From assembly GCA_002294665.1 (NCBI GenBank), contig DBFQ01000104.1:28687-39349 (forward strand): a DNA stretch of 10,663 nt, read 5' to 3'. Shown in pieces: positions 5,695-10,663 of this stretch (position 1 is the stretch's first letter; every line of letters starts with the position of its first letter). This DNA comes from Candidatus Aminicenantes bacterium UBA876 (GTDB lineage Bacteria; Acidobacteriota; Aminicenantia; UBA2199). The notes beneath the pieces were generated by a model. It was not told where the DNA came from. It saw only the letters and a program-made list of their open reading frames with translations, and did not search any database. A program made the position numbers and the translations under genes.

Positions 5695-7270
5695 AAAGCC
5701 AATCCAGAAGACGCTGTGTGGCGGCATCCACCGGGGGAGTTTCCCGGTTCATCCGCTTGAGTACGTTCTCGGCGATCACCTTGCCCAGTTCCACTCCCCA
5801 CTGGTCAAATGAGTACACATCCCACAATATGCCCTGGACAAACACCTTGTGTTCGTACAGCGCAATCAAACGTCCCAGGTTAAAGGGAGTCAGGCGATCC
5901 AGCATCAGAATCGACGAAGGCCGGTTGCCGGGAAAAACACGCCAGGGGAGTTGCGCCGGCGGGACGCCGTCGGCTGCGGCCTCTTTTTCATTGCGGCCGA
6001 ACGCCAGTGCGGCGGCCTGGGCCGCCAGATTGGCCAGCAGCATCCGGTGATGATCCGGGAAACGTTCGTTCCGGGGGCGGGCAAAACCGATAAAATCACA
6101 GGGCGTCGCAAAACTCCCCTGGTGCAGGTGTTGAAAAAAAGCGTGCTGGGCGTTGGTGCCCACGTCGCCCCAGATCACCGGCGCCGAATCCCGCTCCAGC
6201 GCGCATCCCCGGCGATCCACCGACTTACCGTTGGACTCCATCTCCAATTGCTGCAGGAAGGCGGGGAACCACCGCAACGCTTCACAATACGGTACCACTG
6301 CGTGGGAGCGGGCGCCCATCAGGTTCGTGTTCCATACACCCAGCAGGGCCATCAGAACGGGAATATTTTCGCGCAAGGGAGCGGCTTCGAAGTGAATGTC
6401 CACCTCCCGCATCCCCGCCAGAAACTCTTCAAAGCCCTGCGGACCCAGTGCCACCATCAGGGGAAATCCCACGGCCGACGCCAGGGAAAAACGTCCGCCC
6501 ACCCAATCCCAGAACGGCAGCACCTGATCGGCAGGTACGCCCCATGCTTCGGCGCGGCGGGGGGCGGCGGTTACCGCCATGACCTGCGCGCCCACATCAT
6601 CGCACCCCAATGATCGTTTCAACCAGGCAAGGATTGCAGCGGCATTGGCCATGGTTTCGCGCGTCGTAAAACTCTTGGAAACCACGCACACCAGGGTGTC
6701 ATCCGCATCCAGTCGATTCAATGTGACCGCAAGCTCATCCGCGTCGAGGTTGGAAAGAAAATGGATATTTGCACTGGAGGCGCCGGCTTCCAGGGCATGC
6801 AGGGCCATGCGCGGCCCCAGGTCGGATCCCCCGATTCCCAGGTGCAGCAGATGCCTCAGCGGGCGCCCGCGCACGCCCCTCAAGCCGCCGGAACGCAGGG
6901 AAAGCGCCAGCGCAGTCATGCGCTCCATCACGCGGTTCACTTCCGGATCGCGCAGTTCAGGCGGCAGGCGCAGGGCGGTATGACGCACGGCGCGATTCTC
7001 GGTCGCGTTGACCGGCTCGCCGTTGAGCATGCGCTCCCGCTCCCGTTCCACGCCGCAGGCGCGTGCCAGGTTGATCAGCAGGTCAAGCGTTTCCCGCGTC
7101 ACACGCTGACGGGAAAAATCAAACAGCAGACCATCCAACTCCAGGCTGAATGTAAAACTGCGGCGGAGATCCGCGTCAAACATTTCCCGCAGATGCAGGC
7201 CGGCCAGCCGGCGCGCATGATCCCCCAGGGCTTCCCAGGCGGCGGAACGCTCGTCATCAGCCCGATTCAT
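5684..7270 (-). CDS. pgi: Glucose-6-phosphate isomerase
   Basis: A complete 528-residue cytoplasmic enzyme that interconverts glucose 6-phosphate and fructose 6-phosphate in glycolysis and gluconeogenesis; the E. coli enzyme has 549 residues. Visible family blocks: 'NATENRAVRHTALR' (88-101), 'LGIGGSDLGPRMA' (144-156), the sugar-phosphate loop 'SKSFTTRET' (198-206), PROSITE-type signature 'DWVGGRFSLASAVG' (255-268), catalytic Glu345 in 'MESNGKSVDRRG', His376 in 'GTNAQHAFFQHLHQG', and the second signature 'GILWDVYSFDQWGVELGK' (480-497) ending in the catalytic Lys497. All key residues are present. The start at 7270 fits the family N-terminus (Trp12 region) and lies 14 bp inside the end of the histidine kinase gene, in another frame, so translation is probably coupled. 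Ribosome site is modest (AAAGAG). No own promoter is evident. Confidence 0.97.
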   Translation of the reverse strand: MNRADDERSAAWEALGDHARRLAGLHLREMFDADLRRSFTFSLELDGLLFDFSRQRVTRETLDLLINLARACGVERERERMLNGEPVNATENRAVRHTALRLPPELRDPEVNRVMERMTALALSLRSGGLRGVRGRPLRHLLHLGIGGSDLGPRMALHALEAGASSANIHFLSNLDADELAVTLNRLDADDTLVCVVSKSFTTRETMANAAAILAWLKRSLGCDDVGAQVMAVTAAPRRAEAWGVPADQVLPFWDWVGGRFSLASAVGFPLMVALGPQGFEEFLAGMREVDIHFEAAPLRENIPVLMALLGVWNTNLMGARSHAVVPYCEALRWFPAFLQQLEMESNGKSVDRRGCALERDSAPVIWGDVGTNAQHAFFQHLHQGSFATPCDFIGFARPRNERFPDHHRMLLANLAAQAAALAFGRNEKEAAADGVPPAQLPWRVFPGNRPSSILMLDRLTPFNLGRLIALYEHKVFVQGILWDVYSFDQWGVELGKVIAENVLKRMNRETPPVDAATQRLLDWLSRA

Positions 7271-10200
7271 GCTCTTTTTCGTCCTGGTTCATGATGTTGT
7301 GAATATGGCGGGAGAGTTGATTCATTTGAAACGGCTTGGCCATGAAATGGCGAATGCGCCGTTTGAAGTGCTTGCTCTCCAGGTATTCGCGCGAGTAGCC
7401 GCTGGCGAACAACACCTTGATGCCGGGGTGGATGTGGATCAGCTTCTCGTATACCTGATCTCCGGACATACCGGGCATCTCTATATCCAGAATGACCAGG
7501 CTGATCCGGTCCCGGTTTTCCCCGAAGATGCGGATCCCTTCTTCACCATCGGCGGCGGTCAAGCACTGGATCCCGAGGGAGTTGAGCATATCGGTACCGA
7601 TCTCCCTGACCACCTCTTCATCATCGATGAGCAATACCCAGCCTTCCAGCAACGGCCTGACCTCTTCCTGGATCCGCTCCTGGGGGTGATCGGGGCTGGG
7701 CAGGGCAGCCGGAAGAAAGACATAAAAAGTCGCGCCCTGATCCACCTTCGATTGCACCAGGATTTCGCCGGCGAAGTCCTTGATGATTTCCCGCACGGTG
7801 GCCAGTCCGATGCCGGTCCCGGCCACCTGGGATTTGGTGGTGAAAAAAGGCTCGAAGATCCGCTCAATATGCTCCGGGCGGATGCCCCGACCGTTGTCGC
7901 GCACCCGGAGCAACACGTATTCCCCGTCCCGGATGGTTTCATGTCCCTGGATCCGTTTGCGTGCAGTAGCGATCTCGATCTCGGGCTCGGTGCGCCCCTT
8001 CAGGGCGTCACGGGCATTGACCACCAGGTTGATCAGCACCTGTGACAAACGCGTCCGGTCGGCGTGCACGAACTGATCCTCTCCGGCCAGGCGCCGCGTG
8101 ACGCGGATATTGCGCAGGTGCGGTGATAGAAACTCCAGCACTTCGTTGATCACTTCGTGAACGGGAATGATTTCCCGCTTGGCCAGTTTCTTCCGGGAAT
8201 ACTCCAGGATCTGGCGGATCATCATCGACGCGCGATCGCTGGAGTTGAGAATCGAACCCACGTACCGTTTCAATGCAGAATCAGGCGGCAGTTTCTTGTC
8301 CAGCAGGGAAGCATAACCCATGATGCCGCTGAGCACATTGTTGAAATCGTGGATGATTCCACTGGTCAGCAGCCCCAGCGACTCCATTTTCTGGGCCTGC
8401 ATCAGCGAATCCTCCAATTGCTTGAGCTCCGTGACATCCTGAATATTGATGACCACGCTGCGGTCATCGCTCTGCACCGGGTAAATGTTCAGATGAACCA
8501 CGCGGTTGCGGTCGTTTTCCACCAGCAACATCTCGTCGTTGAGAAACACGGTTTTATTGAGGATCCGAACCTCGTTGATGATATCGCGGTAATTCGCGAA
8601 TGCGGGGGATACGTCAAAAACCGGCACACCCAAGGCGTCCGCGGCGGAAACACCGAACATCTTTTCAGCGCTGCCGTTCCATACCGTGACCCGGTTGTCT
8701 TCGGCCATGGACACGATGGCATAGGGGCTGGCATCGATCAGTTTCTGCATGAATACCTGCAGATTCTGGATTTTCTGAGTCAGATCCCGCCACTCGGTGA
8801 TATCGCGCACCAGAATCAAACCCCCGATCAGGCCGGAATGGGTCCGCAACGGCTCAATGATCAGGTCGACGAAACTCTCTTCCTCCAGGAACGGGTTGAC
8901 CACATTGATCTGCTTGACGTCGCGGCCGTCGCGAATGGAGTTGCGCAGGAATTCGTCAAAGCCGCTTTCCAGCGAACGCTGCGACAACAGGTCCGCCAGA
9001 TCGCGGTTGGCGGACAAGCGATCCTTCAAAAGGCTCTCCGCCTTCTGGTTCATGAAAATCACTTTACGCTGCATATCGGTGATCAGGATGATATCGGGGA
9101 TGGTCTTGAAAATCTGGCGCGAAAAAGTGATCTGGTTGCGCAGGTTGACTTCGGCTTTCTTGCGCAGGGTAATGTCGGAAAACACGGCGATATACCCGAG
9201 ACGCTTATTACCCCGCGAATCCGCTTCCGAAGAGATCGAGGCATCGACGTTCATGGTACGCCCATCCGGCAGGTAGATGACCAACTCGCGGTTACTGACG
9301 AAGCCACGCTCCTGCAACTCGGCCGACAATTGCTTGAGCTCACCCGCGCCGAATAGTTTTTCCAGGTCGATTGCGGCGATTTCATCACGCCGGATCTTGA
9401 GTTTCTCTAAACCGAAATCGTTGATATCCACCAGTTTCAGATCGGCATCCAGGACAGCAATGAACACGCTGACCGTTTTCATCAGGGTCTCGATATACTC
9501 CTTGGCTTCCCTGACCTCGTGGATGTTGCCCGTGAGGCGCTGCACCACCTCACGGGTATCCGCAAACAGGTTTTCAAGACTGGAAGAGACCAGGCTGCGC
9601 TGCATGGGCAGGTCGTTGGCCTGGTTGTCGCGACTGATCGCGCGCAGGTTTCCGCCCAGGCGACGCAGGGGGCGCAGAAAAGTCAGCCACCACAGCAGCA
9701 GCAGAAAGAGCATCGCCGCCACCGCCGCAGCCATGAGCAGGACCTGGTCCAATTGCGGTTCAAAACGCTTTAGAATATCACTGCTGCCGGCCATGTACAG
9801 GTAGCGCCAGCCGATGACCGGCATCTCTTCCTGCCAGACATGGAAATGCCGCCCGGCAAGTTCATGAAATCCCCTGCGCAATTCGCCTGACCGCAGGCGG
9901 TCGATTAATGCGCGCACCGAGGCCTCCTGGACACGCCCGCTCATGTCCAGGCTTTCGTTCATGCGAAACTCACGCCCGCCGATCAGCTCCAGGAGACTCG
10001 AATGCAGCAACAGGCGATTGTCGCGGTCCACCAGGATCAGCGATCCGAAACCACTCAGCGCGTGGTTGGAAAAAAACGGCAATTGATCATCCAGCAGGAA
10101 ATCATGCCCGACTATCCCCAGGAACTCATTGCCCCGGTAAACCGGAATTACCAGTGATGTCATCCATTTTTCCCAGATGTCATCATAGTAAACCGGAGTA

Positions 10201-10663
10201 AATACCGGTTCCCGGGTGGAATTTTCTTCCGGAGTGCCGATGCGGAAAAAAACATCCCTGGTGAAATCATGACGGTCTTCAATCTGGCTGACCCACTTGG
10301 GAGGGTTGATTAAAATCCACTGCTGCCTGGAAATAAAATAGGTGTTGAACACCCGGTTGTGTATCTGGGATAGATGGTTGTCAAAGGTATCGATACCCTT
10401 TACGAGCTTGTCCAGCAGGGAGCGGGGCTGATCCGGATCGGAAACATACACGCCGAAAACCGTTCCGCTGGACGGAGCGGTGATCATTCCCCGCAGGCTG
10501 ACCGAGCCGGAAAGCGCAACCGGCATGCCATCGGTCTGGGTGTCGAAGATGGCCAGGACAATTTCCGCGCTGCGACGGCCGATCTCCACCCGCCGGGACC
10601 ACAACTCCTTTTCCAGCGAAGCGACATTCTGATTGAAATGGCGGTAGCCTTCTTCGATATGGT
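7257..10663 (-). CDS. dCache–PAS–hybrid histidine kinase with C-terminal receiver (5' end outside window)
   Basis: The frame stays open to the right edge, so the N-terminus (probably a first membrane span) is missing; 1134 residues are visible. Numbering from the TTG codon at 10604: residues 1-285 are an extracytoplasmic dCache-like sensor ('WEKWMTSLVIPVYRGNEFLGIVGHDF'); 288-310 a membrane span; about 370-480, 492-605 and 617-725 three PAS domains, each ending in a 'DIT/DVT' motif; 740-805 the dimerisation and phosphoacceptor helix with His752 in 'SGIIHDFNNVLSG'; 845-965 the ATPase, with N box 'NLVVNARDAL', 'RDNGRGI', 'FEPFFTTK' and 'GTGIGLA'; 988-1105 a receiver with Asp994/Asp995, phospho-acceptor Asp1040 ('VILDIEMPGM'), Ser1068 and Lys1090. 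All catalytic residues are intact. It should sense a small extracellular ligand and pass phosphate to its own receiver, but no DNA-binding output or partner regulator is visible here. Its last 14 bp overlap pgi. Confidence 0.94.
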   Translation of the reverse strand, partial: HIEEGYRHFNQNVASLEKELWSRRVEIGRRSAEIVLAIFDTQTDGMPVALSGSVSLRGMITAPSSGTVFGVYVSDPDQPRSLLDKLVKGIDTFDNHLSQIHNRVFNTYFISRQQWILINPPKWVSQIEDRHDFTRDVFFRIGTPEENSTREPVFTPVYYDDIWEKWMTSLVIPVYRGNEFLGIVGHDFLLDDQLPFFSNHALSGFGSLILVDRDNRLLLHSSLLELIGGREFRMNESLDMSGRVQEASVRALIDRLRSGELRRGFHELAGRHFHVWQEEMPVIGWRYLYMAGSSDILKRFEPQLDQVLLMAAAVAAMLFLLLLWWLTFLRPLRRLGGNLRAISRDNQANDLPMQRSLVSSSLENLFADTREVVQRLTGNIHEVREAKEYIETLMKTVSVFIAVLDADLKLVDINDFGLEKLKIRRDEIAAIDLEKLFGAGELKQLSAELQERGFVSNRELVIYLPDGRTMNVDASISSEADSRGNKRLGYIAVFSDITLRKKAEVNLRNQITFSRQIFKTIPDIILITDMQRKVIFMNQKAESLLKDRLSANRDLADLLSQRSLESGFDEFLRNSIRDGRDVKQINVVNPFLEEESFVDLIIEPLRTHSGLIGGLILVRDITEWRDLTQKIQNLQVFMQKLIDASPYAIVSMAEDNRVTVWNGSAEKMFGVSAADALGVPVFDVSPAFANYRDIINEVRILNKTVFLNDEMLLVENDRNRVVHLNIYPVQSDDRSVVINIQDVTELKQLEDSLMQAQKMESLGLLTSGIIHDFNNVLSGIMGYASLLDKKLPPDSALKRYVGSILNSSDRASMMIRQILEYSRKKLAKREIIPVHEVINEVLEFLSPHLRNIRVTRRLAGEDQFVHADRTRLSQVLINLVVNARDALKGRTEPEIEIATARKRIQGHETIRDGEYVLLRVRDNGRGIRPEHIERIFEPFFTTKSQVAGTGIGLATVREIIKDFAGEILVQSKVDQGATFYVFLPAALPSPDHPQERIQEEVRPLLEGWVLLIDDEEVVREIGTDMLNSLGIQCLTAADGEEGIRIFGENRDRISLVILDIEMPGMSGDQVYEKLIHIHPGIKVLFASGYSREYLESKHFKRRIRHFMAKPFQMNQLSRHIHNIMNQDEKEHESG

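Noticed and set aside
4377..5801. 474-residue open frame on the - strand opposite the PLP enzyme
   Set aside because: It is antisense to a gene with all cysteine synthase/CBS motifs, runs across both divergent promoters and into the ends of M48 and pgi, and its product resembles no family. It is a codon-bias shadow in GC-rich DNA.
8157..9356. 399-residue open frame on the + strand within the histidine kinase gene
   Set aside because: It is antisense to continuous PAS and kinase domain coding sequence, with His-, Gln- and Asp-rich composition typical of a reverse-complement shadow and no recognisable motif.
10602..10604. TTG at 10604 as the start of the histidine kinase
   Set aside because: The frame continues without a stop to the window edge, and the added residues (HIEEGYRHFNQNVASLEKEL) look like an extracytoplasmic helix that continues the sensor domain. 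The gene is treated as cut by the edge.
1..10663. CRISPR array, tRNA or rRNA genes, phage or toxin-antitoxin modules
   Set aside because: No regularly spaced repeats, no cloverleaf-like or rRNA-like stretch that I can see, and nearly all bases are taken up by the listed protein genes.

Overview
The window is about 10.7 kb of moderately GC-rich, densely coding bacterial DNA. One protein has a lipoprotein signal (lipobox plus cysteine), and there is a dCache hybrid histidine kinase and a RAYT-type transposase. This fits a Gram-negative, free-living lineage such as Acidobacteriota/Aminicenantes or the former Deltaproteobacteria. That placement is an inference from gene content only; there is no rRNA or other marker gene here. 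Nothing in the window looks like a phage, plasmid, CRISPR or defence island.

Layout, left to right. (1) The 3' end of a plant-type glutaminyl-peptide cyclotransferase gene on the + strand (1-423). (2) A compact 964-bp element (428-1391): a REP-associated tyrosine transposase gene on the - strand, bounded by perfect 27-bp inverted repeats, each holding a small imperfect hairpin. It lies 4 bp past the cyclotransferase stop codon. (3) A - strand pair: a multi-membrane-span M48 metallopeptidase with a C-terminal TPR region (2708-4555), followed after 38 bp by a lipoprotein with a C-terminal TlpA/ResA-like thioredoxin domain (1488-2669). (4) A 136-bp divergent promoter region (4556-4691) with two good sigma70-type promoters back to back. 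(5) A + strand PLP enzyme of the cystathionine beta-synthase catalytic type without the regulatory CBS (Bateman) domains (4692-5678). (6) A - strand pair: a large dCache/PAS/histidine kinase/receiver protein, cut by the right edge (7257-10663), overlapping the start of a complete glucose-6-phosphate isomerase gene, pgi (5684-7270).

How the genes may work together. The M48 peptidase and the thioredoxin lipoprotein probably form one envelope protein quality-control unit, one cutting membrane proteins and the other acting on thiols outside the cytoplasmic membrane. The PLP enzyme belongs to sulfur amino acid metabolism and is fired from the same intergenic region in the opposite direction. The kinase and pgi are probably co-transcribed and translationally coupled, although no established pathway links them.

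The most unusual structure is the transposase with its inverted repeats. I see no convincing evidence of a wholly new multi-gene system; the rest is recognisable housekeeping and signalling content.
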